Shown here: positions 15,501-27,057 of the stretch, piece by piece | Layout of the letters: each line of letters opens with the position of its first letter | How positions within the stretch are numbered: position 1 is the stretch's first letter | Assembly (NCBI GenBank): GCA_022496805.1 | Contig: CM040088.1 | Location: 19,065,001-19,129,000, forward strand | DNA length: 64,000 nt | Direction: 5' to 3' | Origin: Pohlia nutans | Taxonomy: Eukaryota; Streptophyta; Bryopsida; Bryales; Mniaceae | Translations under genes and position numbers: made by a program | Notes under the pieces: model-generated | Seen by the model: the letters and a program-made list of their open reading frames with translations, nothing else | Told to the model about the DNA's origin: nothing | The model's database searches: none

Positions 15501-17630
15501 GTCATTGTTGGGATCCTCGAGACGTTTCATTGGCGATCACAAATTTGTTCATTATAATATTACAATTAGATTGTATTGAGTACACCACAGCATGTGTTCT
15601 GACGATCGAATCATATTTCTACGGCCAGGGTCTTGCAGCAGCCTATCGTGGGGGTTACTCAGAAATGACTGAATTGGACGACGGCCCGGGTCCACTGCTT
15701 TGGAGGGTCTCTGACTTCAAACAATGGGCCCAACTCTGTCCAACAGAGTCTGAGATTGGGCACGCACTTATGCGTTTAGTAATCAGTGCCCGTGATTTGC
15801 CGCATCCCTGTGAGGTACAAGAGCTACATGGATTGGAGTCATTCGGCAACTCGTATGTGAATAGAGCATGCATCTTGCACCTTGCATTGTCACTGGAATG
15901 GTGTAGAGCGGTTGGTTTGGCATCTGAGCATCTTTCTCTTTGGGCTGTAAATACTTTGCAATGGCCATCTTCTAAGAGCTTACTTTTGACCTGTAGGTGG
16001 ACCTGTTAATTCTGGCATACCAGTATTACGCTTCGTCTGAGTGTCTCGACGGGCTTGATGTACTAGTGGGCTTAACCGCAACACGCGTGGATGCATACAA
16101 TGCAGAAGCCGACTTTGCGTCACTCACTCGTCTTGTGATAGGACTTCACAGCCTCCCACCCTTGCGTTTCATACTCGATATCTTGGTAGAGAATGGGCAG
16201 CTGGAGTTGCTGTTACAAAAGGCAGCGTGGCTTGATGTGGTTGACGGGGACAGAGCATCGAAATGCGCAGTCCAAGGGTTGCACATGGGCATTCTTTCAT
16301 CTCTGAACCACTTCAGTAATTTTGACCTGGATGCCGTGGCCATGGTAAGTGAACATTATCCTCAAATTAAAAATCCCTGGCGTTTTTTCAGAGTCTGTAA
16401 CTTCGTAAATCCCTGCACGTACGTTTCGCCTGATTACATTCATTCATGAATTTTAAAACGCAGATATATCATCAGTTCAATATGACATATGAGATGGCGG
16501 GATGGCTGAAGACACGAGCAGAAAGGGGAGTAGAGTGGTGGGTGAAGCACCCAGACCCTGAGTTGAGTGAAGAGCTGCTAGACACAATGCACTTATTCGT
16601 GGAGGCAGCTGAACTCTATTCGACCATAGATGCAGGTGCGGATATATGATAGCCTCTTCTTTCTCCCCACTGTATAGCAACTTAGTACTCCCTCTGTCCA
16701 GAAATAACTGTCCTAGTTTTTGGCGTGTTTTAACTTAACGCTTATTTTGACAAGAAAAACCGTCTGAGTAATCTATCATTAATAGTAGAATGTAGTTTTT
16801 GTTTCACTCTCATTATCCACCCCGTTTGAAGTAGACACTTATCAAATTTGAAGTAAAAAAAATAGGACAAATATGTCAAAAAAATGCCAAAAACTAGGAC
16901 AATTATTTCGGAACAGAGGGAATATAAGGCTCAAGATTTCTGTCGAGCACCAATTTCAAGTATCAACAACTTCTAGTTATAATTAAACACTTTTTCACTA
17001 AATAAAACCATGCAACGATCATGCTTAACTGTCCTTGCTGTGACTTTGGCAGGCTTCAGTACGAGCTGGTGTTGTGCGCAAGCGTCCATGATATCCCTGC
17101 AGCTGCGAATGCCGGAGCTGACATGGCTGAAATTGACGGAGACAAATGCCAGGCGCTTGCTTGTTGAACAGCCACGGTTTGCGGAGGCATTGATCGTGGC
17201 AGAGGCATATGATCTCAATCAATCTGCAGAATGGGTGCCCGTCCTGTGGAATCAAATGCTGCAGTCGAGCAGGATTGACCAATTCCTGAACGACTTTGTA
17301 GCGGTGCTGCCCATACCCGCAACAATGCTCATGGAGTTGGCTCGCTTCTACCGTGCCGAAGTGTCCGCGCGTGGGTACCAGATGGACTTTGCCAAATGGC
17401 TCTCTCCGGGGGCAGTGCCCATGGAGCTTTCCCGGCACTTGGGCAAATCAATGCGCACTCTGCTGAAACAAGTGTTGGACATCCGAGTTCGAGTACGACT
17501 CGCCGCAGTCGCCACGGGCTTTGTGGATGTCGTGGATTCGTGTATGCTCTTGCTGGACCGAATGCCGGATACAGCAGGGCCTCTTATTCTTCGGAGGGGC
17601 CACGGAGGCGCCTACATCCCTCTCATGTAA
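512..17630 (+). CDS. SPG11: Spatacsin homologue (SPG11-type), 27 exons, 3295 aa
   Basis: Joined exons: 512-3083, 3237-3312, 3820-3942, 4520-4766, 4923-5148, 5407-5675, 5811-5996, 6340-6657, 6938-7564, 7812-8163, 8340-8482, 8882-9055, 9290-9478, 9652-10194, 10661-10720, 10883-11193, 11512-11761, 11988-12134, 12744-13062, 13342-13469, 13624-13862, 14194-15043, 15139-15393, 15629-15814, 15997-16344, 16464-16635, 17053-17630. All introns are GT-AG, phases agree and the sum is 9888 nt. Exon 1 (2572 nt) holds the N-terminal half-propeller-like region starting MIGDAKEERDLPVLQLHNWA; this ATG was chosen because plant spatacsins begin shortly before the same LQLxxW motif. The last ~350 residues match the Spatacsin_C domain (GNCEWARWLLLSR, LNQSAEWVPVLWNQML, ending GHGGAYIPLM are plant-family signatures). 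In animals spatacsin works with spastizin and AP-5 in lysosome reformation and endosomal sorting; the plant role is not established. Residues encoded by exon 22 form a Ser/Arg/Lys-rich, probably disordered linker. No stop or frameshift interrupts the model. Confidence 0.93.
3965..4171. mobile_element. Short TA-flanked MITE in spatacsin intron 3
   Basis: The ends are imperfect inverted repeats: CACTGTTTAATTCAATTAGT at 3965 and, on the other strand from 4171, CAGTGTAATTCAATTAGTGT. TA dinucleotides flank both sides (3963-3964, 4172-4173), as expected for a Tc1/mariner-type MITE. It lies wholly inside the intron between exons 3 and 4 and does not touch splice sites. Confidence 0.6.
12491..12669. 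mobile_element. Small inverted-repeat MITE in spatacsin intron 18, CACTA-like ends
   Basis: Inverted termini ACTACACCAAAAATCATAAT (12491 on) and, on the minus strand from 12669, ACTACACCAAACATCGTAAT. The ACTACACCAAA end resembles CACTA-superfamily tips, with the first C present on the right side only. A 3-bp target duplication could not be confirmed, so the superfamily is tentative while the inverted repeat itself is clear. It has no coding capacity. Confidence 0.55.
16688..16922. mobile_element. Stowaway MITE in spatacsin intron 26
   Basis: TA-flanked element of 235 bp with ~38-bp inverted ends. The left end reads CTCCCTCTGTCCAGAAATAA and the right end, reversed, TTCCCTCTGTTCCGAAATAA; both continue into CTGTCC or TTGTCC followed by TAGTTTTTGGC. 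CTCCCTCYGTCC is the classical Stowaway (Tc1/mariner) terminus of plants. It sits in the intron before the last spatacsin exon. Confidence 0.85.
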
Positions 17631-20493
17631 TGCAGGATCATTCCCCAACTGAAGACATATATAATTCATCTTTCATGATGATAATTCTCTTCGCTACAAC
17701 TTCATTTTATTGCTCGTCCAAGGGAGACCTGCACCTGTGACAGGGCTTGGTACGATGATCTCATCAAGGTACAGAGTTCTATACTATCTCAACACGGTAC
17801 AGAGTTCTCTACTATCTCAACAAGGTACAGAGTTCTATACTATCTCAACAAGGTACAGAGTTCTCTACTATCTCAACAAGGTACAGAGTTTCTATTGAAA
17901 AGAATTCTGGTTTAGTTCGTCCTTTAACATCAATAGAGTTAGAGTTAGACCCATAGAATCCGTACATTAATTCAAAAGAGCTCGATAGTGTTGGATAGTG
18001 GTATTCCCAGATATTGGTAACTATCATCCAATAATTTATGTTCAAAGTATAAGAGATTGATTTCCCACGTTTATGAAGGTACTGTAGTTCCCCAGGTCTC
18101 CAGCAACAGGGTTGGCGACTTTGTAGGAATAATTTGAAACTTCACTGGCCATGAGTTTCCTTGTGAATTGGATGTCACGGTTTGTGCAGTTCATAGAACT
18201 ATTTATCATTGCACAGGTTTGTGACTATCGAATATGGACCAACAAAGTATTTGAGTTAGAAATTTGAGTGAAGTCCTTGCTGTAGAATTTCCGAGCAATT
18301 ATGAAACAAATCTGACAAGTGGTTTTATGGAATATTCTTCAAACTCTTGCATCTATTTTGAATTGACACTAACTTGACATTAACTTGACATCAATTTAAC
18401 GTTAGTATTGATCCAATAACGCTAACCTTGTAAGCAATTATATCAGGCTTTCTTTAGAATTTCAGGACAGAAAAAAATGACCCTTGTATTCAATCCTCAA
18501 GATAATCCTTATGATATCATGTATAAACGAAAAAATAATTTCTTCGAGGCTATAAGTGAAACCGTCCTGGGAACATGCATCCGTGCACCACCTTGCTTTA
18601 TATAACAGATCACTGTAGTAACTAATGCAACCCCTTAGAAGATTATCACATATGAAGATTAAATAGGAAGATTGTGTTTTTAGATACAAGATGCTTGAAA
18701 TTTGCCCAATTTTTGAACCATCACCTTTTAGGTACTAGCAAAAATTGAACTCTTTGTCAATATGCAATGCTTTAGAAACGCTCATTATCAAAATATTTGT
18801 TGTATGTTTTAAGTTTTCTCTCAAACTTTATGATGTGTAGCTAGATGACCATAGCAAATGCTACATCAGTATTGTCATTTTTATTCTACATTTTTGCATC
18901 ATCTTAATTACACCCATAGAGAACCGTTGGAAGATGTTCAAAAGAGGATGTTCAAAAGAGTCCTTGCCAAATGAATTGGTCGAAACGCTTCAACGGGCAT
19001 AGGAAGAAGTGTCCATGGACACTTAAAATGTGCTCATTGCTAGCATCCTTTGAATTGAAGGATTTTTGAGAAGACAGTGCCATTTCGAAATTCTCCTTTT
19101 TGTCAATGATTTATGCATCATTTTAGGAATGAACGGATACGTATTGGAGGGTACTGTACTTGTCCACATCTATTGAACTATCGCCTATTTGAACTCTACC
19201 TCACAAAGATTTGTGCACATTTTCTATCAAATCAAGTGTGGACGTCATATTACACTATTGATGCTCATTATATATAAAAGTTGCACATATTTTTAAATGT
19301 CATTTGATTGTATATGGATGTAACTCATGTCATTCCATGTAACCATCTTTGTCGTCCGTTATTGTGTGGTAAGACAGTCACTATCGCGAAATAGTTACTT
19401 CACAAAAGCTCATTACTTTTGGGCTACCAACAGCACCATGCACTATAGACGTCTTGTATTGTATGCAAAAAGAACTAAGCACAAACCACCGTCAAAGAAT
19501 AATTGGTGGTTCTCTACTCTATACAATCCACCTCCTAAAGAACTCGTTACGAGTCCAGCCTATGTTACAACTCTTCTCTACATTTCATATGGCTTGCACA
19601 ATTTGGACACTCACATTTACAAATTGCATACCGCAAATTGTGGCAATGAAGAAACTAATTCATACAATAAACTGAGGCAATGCAATATTTCATGACAGGG
19701 AATGAAGAGAAAGTGGTGTTTCTCGAATATGAATTATGCATATATTAGAGGCTTCTGGTAGATATCAAAGGTGAGCTCAAGGAATCAGCTCAGTGAATGA
19801 AAAATTCTAGGAAATAATTGTATCTATATGACTGATATTTGGTTGATCCAGAGTTCATAATAAATCGGTCCAATGTGGACTGTTTTCATTGGCAAAGGAT
19901 AAATACGATAAATTCAACCAGGTAAAATCCCTGGGGGCTGCATTGTACTAAACATGTACGAGTATACGTGAGTACACAAAAGGGGTATTAATATGAACAC
20001 TGTTGTATTACGTATACATACAATAAACACATTTAGAACTGAAGCTATTCACGTATACTTACATTAAACATATATTTAAAACATAATATATCTGTATACA
20101 AAGGTATTAGACATATTACCTATCGTATACAAGGGGGTTTTTAGAAGGGGTCATGAACGCACGTGATTCTCAAACATAATGTAGAGTGCACCCCGGTGTA
20201 AAATCATTGACTTCATTTTTCTGCTCCTTACAAGGCATTTTGAAAACACACTCAATCCCAGGGTATCAATGAACAAAAAAGCCTCACATCTATGGATAAT
20301 TACTATGGATAATTGCTAGATCGCTAATTCGCCATCCAAAGTAGACGAGCAGACAGTCTCCTAGTGAATGGGTAGAATAAACACCTACCTCCTTTATTTC
20401 CAACTCTTTCCTTTTGATAACTTTTGAATTATTATTTTCTTTCTAATTCTTCCCATTCGATAACTTTTGAATTATTTAAAAGAGACCATTGAA
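17631..20493. other. Gene-free AT-rich stretch downstream of spatacsin
   Basis: The first ~100 bp are presumably the spatacsin 3' UTR. Beyond the 28-bp tandem repeat at 17768 I see only short direct repeats and low-complexity AT-rich DNA. Examples are a doubled GATAACTTTTGAATTATT at about 20418 and 20459, and GTATAC-rich DNA at 19960-20150. No open frame over 122 codons and no recognisable gene. Confidence 0.5.
17768..17892. repeat. 28-bp tandem repeat, about 4.5 copies
   Basis: Units start at 17768, 17796, 17824, 17852 and 17880 (partial), each beginning GGTACAGAGTTCT and ending CTATCTCAAC. Alternate units differ at one position (TCTATACT versus TCTCTACT), so a 56-bp higher-order unit was probably duplicated. 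It lies 138 bp after the spatacsin stop codon and could be in its 3' UTR. Confidence 0.9.
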
Positions 20494-20773
20494 TACCGTA
20501 CCAGGAAGGCAGGGTCGGCAGAAAATAATTCCCCAAAAAAATGCCGAAAAAATAAATAAATTTATCAAGTATTCTGTCGAAATCAACAAAAATGAAGTCA
20601 ACAAAAATCGTAGACAAAAAACAAAAGAAAACGTTTAGCCGCTAGTAAAATTCAATGTTAGTTATTAATAGCCGAATTTTTAATAATTGTTTTTGAAAGT
20701 GCCGACCTCCACTTTTTGAACTTTTATTAATTATTCGACACAAAAGTGCCAACCCTGCCTTCCTGGTACGGTA
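20494..20773. mobile_element. MITE with 27-bp terminal inverted repeats
   Basis: The left end TACCGTACCAGGAAGGCAGG is repeated in inverse at the right end (finishing at 20773); over 27 bp only one mismatch separates the arms. If the outer TA is the target duplication the element proper is CCGTACCAGG...CCTGGTACGG, a Tc1/mariner-type arrangement. It has no coding capacity. The well-kept ends suggest a fairly young copy. Confidence 0.75.
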
Positions 20774-21105
20774 CTGAGCTCGGAGATGTCTCGAATGAGC
20801 TTCTGAAATTCATAATTTGTACAAACAATAGGCAAGTCCTGGTTGACCTCTGCGACACATTGCCATGAACTGTAATCTAAACCATTGCACTCGCATTATA
20901 TTTCTACGTCCACAAACTGAGGCTCTCTTGACACTCCATAAAAATGGCGTAAAGTACAGAAACTCAATCGGAAGAGCGATGAGTCATAGAATCCCCGAGG
21001 GGTGCACTCTTTCATGTGTGAGGAATCACGTGAGTGTACAAGAGGGGGATTATTCAAAACATTAATGTACAAGATACACATACATTAGTGATATTACAAT
21101 TTGAT

Positions 21106-21108
<3 letters not shown>

Positions 21109-21146
<38 letters not shown>
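21109..21146. repeat. (AT)n microsatellite
   Basis: Uninterrupted AT dinucleotides for 38 bp. Confidence 0.97.
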
Positions 21147-21151
<5 letters not shown>

Positions 21152-21210
21152 CTTTTCCAGATGTTGAAAAATTGTATTTATGCGGTAGCGCTATACAAGC
21201 TTAACATCAT

Positions 21211-21992
21211 TTAACCCCTAAACGCCCGAGAAGGATCCCCCATCCAAAACTGCCTCATTTTGGACATTTTCGTTGATGGTCACCAAATTCTTTTCAATAC
21301 CTCTTTTTTCACATTCCAACCATAGGATTTTGTACTCCTAGGTCTTATAAACCATCCCTCAAAACTTCAAAACATTTGACTATACGGATGCCCAAGATAA
21401 TAGCAAATGAAGTTGACATTTTGAGATTTCAGGCCCTGAAATATCCGGACAGCCTTACTTTGATGGGCTCTCAAACCCCCAAAAACAGTTGAAATAATGT
21501 GTCAATTTTTACCATCCTCAAGATGAGATAGTTAACAAGATGCATGACTCAATTTGACAAGATGCTCAATTCACTAGCATTTTTTCAAAGACCTTGTAAT
21601 AGAAGGGGGTATGAAGGAAAGTAAGAGATTTTGGCCAAATTAGATTATCCCTTCAACTCTTGTCCAATTGGAAGAGTCCACAACTCATGGCATGCAACCT
21701 ATGTGGGCTAGAGTCAACCTCCTTTGAGGAGCCCAATGAATCTCATTGGCTTATATTTTTTGGCAAACCTACTCGAAGTGTTGAAACTACCTTTCAACAT
21801 TGAGGTGTTTTACTTTGAAAATTTCCCCTTAGTAGAGTTTTGATTGGATGAACATAATTCCAATTGCATTGGAAAGAAGACTTGTTTACCTATGACATTG
21901 TTTTTTCTATTTTGAAAAAAAAAAATGGGCCTAAGTAGCCCAAGAAAATGGGCAACAACTACAAAATGGTCCTTTGGGAGCTCAGAGGTTAA
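21211..21992. mobile_element. TTAA-flanked piggyBac-like MITE, H-type, copy 1
   Basis: Begins TTAACCCCTAAACGCCCGAG and ends GGAGCTCAGAGGTTAA, whose reverse is TTAACCTCTGAGCTCCC. The right half (GGGCAACAACTACAAAATGG before the end) is shared with the elements at 22885, 42960, 43503 and, inverted, 60102. Non-coding. Confidence 0.55.
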
Positions 21993-22884
21993 ACTAAGAT
22001 GGATGAAATATGAACAAAAATCCAAGCAGGTAGCTTCAACAAAGTCTTGGTTTGCTGGCAAGGTGTAGAGAATGTGTAGAAAATTTAGTACTCATTGGCT
22101 AGAATATAAGGATTTGATTAATTTGATGGTTTGTCCATCAAATATGGAGGTTAGCTTGTGCTGGTACTAGACTGATCATGTCACCGTAAGTCTATAAACA
22201 GTCATTGCATTAGCTAACATGACTTATAATGTTCAATTAAACATGTATGAGTTACACCTTGGGATGAAAAAGTCTTCAATGACCTTTTAAATGAAAAATA
22301 AAAATTTAACATTGTACATAACAAAAGGGGGTTTCTATCAATTCTTTTAATTGTTGTATATTTATGCTATAGTTTTTAATTTTTTGAATTTGTTTCACGT
22401 GAATTTTTTAAGAAAAAATTGACAAAATTTCAAGTAGTTCCGAATTATAACGCACAAAACCGAGTTTTAGACATGGCTAACTTTGAAATTCATTTTCTTT
22501 CAAATCACAATTGAGTTTTTCTACAAACTTCCATAGTAATGTGTTATATGTTGCATACTACAACTTTCACATATTCACTTTTGGACTTTGCCCATTGATG
22601 CTCATGGTATGGAAAAGTTTCAAATCAATACTCAGTTTTGTTCGTCACTGTATATAATTTTAAATTTAAAAAAAAAAAACTTAAATCTCACGTGAATCCA
22701 ATTTTGCCAAAGTTTAACCATGTCAGACTGGATTTTTTTAAATATTTTTAAATATTTAAAATATTTAAAAATAAAATATGGTAAGTTTAAATTTTAAAAG
22801 ATTAATAAAAAATTAAAAAATTAAAAATTAATTTCTTTGCATGAGGTTTAGACAGCCTTAGGAGGCCTCAAATTTCTTCTAATG
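21993..22884. other. AT-rich spacer between two H-type elements
   Basis: Nothing gene-like. The region 22730-22840 is almost pure A/T (runs of AAATATTT and TTAAAAATT). It may be the degraded or replaced left part of the second H-type element. Confidence 0.4.
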
Positions 22885-23339
22885 GCTTAATTTGACAAGA
22901 TGTTCAATTCATTAGCACTTTTTCATAGACCTTGTAATAGGTTGGGGTGTGAAGGGAAGCAAGAGATTTGGCTAGATTAGATTATCTCTTCAGCTCACCT
23001 ATAATTGGATGAGCCCACAACTCATGGGATGCAACCCATGTGAGTTAGACAAAAGTTCCTTTGAGGTGCCCAATGAATCTCATTGGCTTAGATTTTTTGG
23101 CAAGCCTACTTCATTGTTAACTTGAAGTGTTGAAGCTATTTTTCAACATTGAGGTGATTCACTTGGAAAAATTCCCCTAATTAGAGTTTTGATAAGATAG
23201 ACATAATTCCAATTGCATTGGAAAGAAGACTCGTTTACCTATGACATTATATTCTTAATTTTGAAAAAAAATTAAATTTTTGAGCCCGGGAAAATGGGCA
23301 TCGACCAAAAAAGTGATCTCTTGGGAACATAGGGGTTAA
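22885..23339. mobile_element. TTAA piggyBac-like MITE, H-type, copy 2, left end missing
   Basis: About 455 bp aligns directly with 21541-21992, for example the shared stretch AATCTCATTGGCTTA and the CAATTGCATTGGAAAGAAGA block. It ends ACATAGGGGTTAA at 23339. No TTAACCC left end was found upstream, so this copy is truncated or recombined. Confidence 0.6.
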
Positions 23340-23502
23340 CACATCCCATTTTCTTACCAAACCCTAAAGAGTGAAAATATCCAATTCAATCTCACTTTGT
23401 AATCTCATTATTGCATTTTTTTGTCACAAGATTATGCAAACAAATGTAATAATAAAAAAATTGACAAGTGTCAAAAGGATTCTAAACCATCCAAGTGCAA
23501 CA

Positions 23503-24052
23503 TTAACCCCTAAGTGACCAATCGACCATATCTTGGTCGCAGTCCAAACAGCAGAGACTGCCCATGGTCAAAAAATGACATTTTTTGAGTTTTGATTTTT
23601 TGTCGAAATTGGGGGTAGAGATTATGTTCTAGTGTTGTTTGATGCATTTCATTTGCGATATTGAAGTTCATTAAGGAATTTTTCAAAGACAAAGACCTCA
23701 ACAATGTCCTAGTGTTACAAAACTTTCTATTTCAAGAAAATAATGATGTTCTCTCCTTTGAAATTTTTTCTTTTTTAAATTTTAGAATAGAATGTCTAGT
23801 TTAACCAATCATACACCAAATTTTAAATTCTAAAAATAAAAATTGTATTTTGGTGAATATTAAATGGTAAATGCTTCTAAATTCATTAAATGAGTGTCTA
23901 AAACATTTTTTGAAAGTTTGACAGTACAGATAATTACTAAACCTCATGCTTTTCATTTTCTCTTTTGGACCAAACTTCATCAAAGTTGTAGAAGTAACAT
24001 TTTATAACACATCTAGGTTTTGCCTTTACCCTCTCTGTCATTTAGGAGTTAA
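23503..24052 (-). mobile_element. TTAA piggyBac-like MITE, H-type, copy 3 (550 bp)
   Basis: Left end TTAACCCCTAAGTGACCA, right end TCATTTAGGAGTTAA (reverse TTAACTCCTAAATGACAG). In reverse orientation it matches the element at 42960-43506 along its length. A subterminal hairpin, CGACCA at 23523-23528 with TGGTCG at 23534-23539, follows the left end. Its right TTAA is shared with the next element. Confidence 0.8.
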
Positions 24053-25563
24053 CCCCGAAAGGACCGGAGTGTTTTTCCTCCAAAAACAGTCCAATGCTGC
24101 CATTTTTACTCCCCCATGCAAAAATTCCAAAAAAATGTTATTTTTTACCTTCTAATTGTAAGATCTTGTCCTTAACTACTTTAAAAGCATACACAACAAA
24201 TTTCATTGATTTTGACCGCAAGGATTGCAAGATAATTGCGTTTGATGGAAAAAAAACACCCCAAAAAGCACATACCCGAAAATTTCAAATGCGTTTGACC
24301 GTGGCTAAGGTAGAAGCACCAGAAACTGTTAGGTACCAATTTTGGTCACCTATAGAAGCACATGTTTCAACTTCAGGAGTTCCCAATCTAGTTATCACAA
24401 GTATTAATTATGAACACCAAGTTAGCAATATGATTGGACTAGAAATGAAAGACAGCTACTGGCACACCTACTAACATCAATAGTCTGTGGTCTATGCATA
24501 TTAAGTTTGAAAATTTATAACAAAATCATACATTGTGAAAAAATTAATTAAAAAGTAAGTTGGGTTATTAAACCCAAAGTTTTATGTGCTGCAATTTTTT
24601 ATCATTGAAAATCAGCGCTCCATGTAGATTGAAATGCTTAAAGTGACTGCAATTGTACCTCGTACTTTACATCAAAAACCTCACTACCAAACTTGTCGCA
24701 CTTCACTTTCACATTCTATGTGATGTTACTTAGTTGTGTACCTATTTCCGTTGAGTTTGGAGATGTTTAGCATGTTCAAGAACATCCTGCACTTGTTGGG
24801 GGTTTAAAAGTTCAGAAAAGACTCTTTGTTTTTGGAATTGCAATATTTTTTACTTTCTTTATTTAAAATATGAATCCGAACAGTGAAACATAAGTACATC
24901 TCACCCTCTATAGAATGGTGAAAAAAAAAATTGAAAAAACAAAATCTCCAAGTTTTAGAAGACATGTAGCATAATTTCTAAGAATTTTGGGGGTTAGGGG
25001 GGAAATAAAGGGTGGAGGAAGGGAATTGAAGTGCCACCTCACCCACCCATTCCAATGTTCATGACCCCAATAACTCTGAAGGTGGATTGCCACGTGGCAA
25101 TCCTTCATTGGACGATTTTTATTTTTTTAACAATTTTTATTTTCAATTTTTTAATAATATTTTTTAATTATAAAATTGAAATATAAATTTAAAATGATAA
25201 TTTTTAGTTTTAAATAATAATTTCTATTTATTAAAAAAATTAATGAGTTCGGAAAATGAAGTGGTCTTATGCCCTCCACATTCCACCCCATTTTCCACAT
25301 TCCGCCCATCTTGTTGCCCCCCTTCCAAAATTCAACTATTTCTCTACTGCCCCTCTGCCCTTTCTCCTGAAAAAAACACATTTCCCCTCATAACTTCCAC
25401 ATACGGTGTCGGAATTTCAAAAAAAACAAAAATCCCCATTTTTGTGGCACATAGGGGAATCCACTATTAAATTTCCATCAAAATTCGATTAAAAATGTGT
25501 TCAACGGAACCTACCCGATTCTCTAAATGTCCTAGTTAGGACACTTGGTCCTTTAGGGGTTAA
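24049..25563. mobile_element. TTAA piggyBac-like non-autonomous element, 1515 bp
   Basis: Starts TTAACCCCGAAAGGACCGGA and ends CTTGGTCCTTTAGGGGTTAA, so the inverted ends share TTAACCCC(G/T)AAAGGACC. It shares the TTAA at 24049-24052 with the element on its left. Its interior is AT-rich with no open frame over 130 codons; the longest frames are not recognisable. It has D-family-like ends but is much longer than the ~240-bp D copies. Confidence 0.75.
25084..25103. repeat. Perfect 20-bp palindrome centred on a G-box
   Basis: GGATTGCCAC followed by its exact complement GTGGCAATCC; the centre is CACGTG, a bHLH/bZIP binding core. It lies inside the 1515-bp TTAA element, far from any gene called here, so a regulatory role is speculative. 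Confidence 0.85.
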
Positions 25564-26157
25564 ATACTATATTAGTGCTTTTACGTGCAGTGATTTAGAA
25601 CTCTTGTGATCACCTAGCTTTTGTGTGCGTAGGCCATGATATTGAAGAGGTGATTTTAATTTCATATTTGATGGAAGATTTACATTACCTAAAATTTACA
25701 ACAAACTAATCGCTTGTGAAGGGGGTGCCCCAAAAAGAGTTGGGTTGAGTTTTCCTACAGGGTTGAGTGTGGTCAAACAAACTCAAACCAATCAAGGGCC
25801 GTCCAAGGGGTTGGGTTGAGTGGGAATTGGGATTAGTTGAATGGTTGGGAGAGGTACCGTCTCAAGGGCTGCCCAAGGGGTTGGGTTGAGTGGGAATTGA
25901 GATTAGTTGAATGGTTGAGAGAGGCACCATTCAAACGAACAGTATAAATTTCAATAGAGGGAGGGGACCATGATTGAAGTTATTTCTTCAAGAGTTGAAA
26001 TTACTCTCCCTATGTGGATTGAAGTTATTTCTTCAAGACATGAACTTACTCCCCCTATGTGGCCCAGGGTTGAAACCATTTTCAAACCAAAAGACCCAAT
26101 CCAACGCTCTGTGCAACTGTCTTCAAAGTTTGCACTGCACTCACATACAACTCCTAA
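25564..26157. repeat. Spacer with two local tandem duplications
   Basis: A 70-bp unit (TCAAGGGC...GGTTGGGTTGAGTGG) is duplicated at 25792-25930, and a 45-bp unit beginning GATTGAAGTTATTTCTTCAA is duplicated at 25972-26061. No gene is visible. Confidence 0.75.
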
Positions 26158-26546
26158 TTAACCCCTAAACGTCCCAACATTCAGAAACTGAATCACGAAC
26201 ACATTCAGAAACTGAATCACTAACACATTCAAAAACTGAATCACAAACACATTCAAAGCCTTGCAACTTTTTCATACAACCTCGGATGACTTTCATCCAA
26301 GTCACCTTTGTAAGCCTATTAAATTCTCAACCAATTACAATAAATCTCTTGTGATTGGGAGCTGCTGATAATATTGGAGAGGCCTTCAAGTACAAGTATG
26401 TCAAATTTGTTGTGTAGATTTTATGATTGCAATAGTCATCTCATGTACACCTCATGTACATCTGAGCCATGCTAATATCTATTTTTGAGGCTAGCATGTA
26501 CTGTTCATCTACTTCTGTTGCAAGGGTTGGTACGTTTAGGGGTTAA
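26158..26546. mobile_element. TTAA piggyBac-like MITE, family B, copy 1 (389 bp)
   Basis: The ends are TTAACCCCTAAACGTCCCAA and, reversed from the right, TTAACCCCTAAACGTACCAA. It contains a 24-bp tandem repeat (ACATTCAGAAACTGAATCAC plus 4 bp) of about 3.4 copies at 26178-26258 that the other B copies lack. The interior (CTCATGTACACCTCATGTAC) matches 33595-34259. Confidence 0.88.
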
Positions 26547-27057
26547 AAGCCCAGAGATGGAGAACGTCCAAAGGCTCAACAACATCCAATTAACTTTACT
26601 TAGAAAAAGTAGTCCTCTTATTCAAATTACACAACCAGAGAAGGCTTGAACATCATATTAGTTGTTTCAATTTCAAGGACATTAAGGGATTTTAGTGCTA
26701 TTACTGAGGCCTACCTGTAAAGATGTTGGATAACCTAGGCACGGAAAACATATTCCAACAAGGGGCAAGCTTTGAATACACATGGTCCACTTGGACAGTC
26801 AATTTGAGGGACTATATACAAAGATGATCTGCTGGATAATAACTTCTCAGATGACACTACAAAACATTGCGTACACCACAAAACATAGTGTACACCGTCA
26901 AGACCTTCACCTAAAGGTCGATCTCTCTACCTCCATAACGTTACACTAGACTCCGACAAGTTCAAGGTGATTATTCTCTTGAACAAAGGATCCTCACAAA
27001 AACAGGATAGAGCACAGGATAAAAACAGTATTGCAAGCTGTTGCATGGAAATCAGAA
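26547..27057. other. 3' flank of the helicase gene
   Basis: This is presumably the 3' UTR and downstream region of the minus-strand helicase. No other gene, repeat or clear polyadenylation cluster was identified. Confidence 0.4.

Noticed and set aside
17053..17100. Apparent frameshift at the start of the last spatacsin exon (reading GCT TCA GTA runs into a stop)
   Set aside because: Exon 26 ends in phase 1 (GCA G), so the exon reads G-GC TTC AGT and continues open; the total coding length is divisible by three.
17768..17892. CRISPR-like array
   Set aside because: The 28-bp units are contiguous with no spacers, in a plant context; it is a plain tandem repeat.
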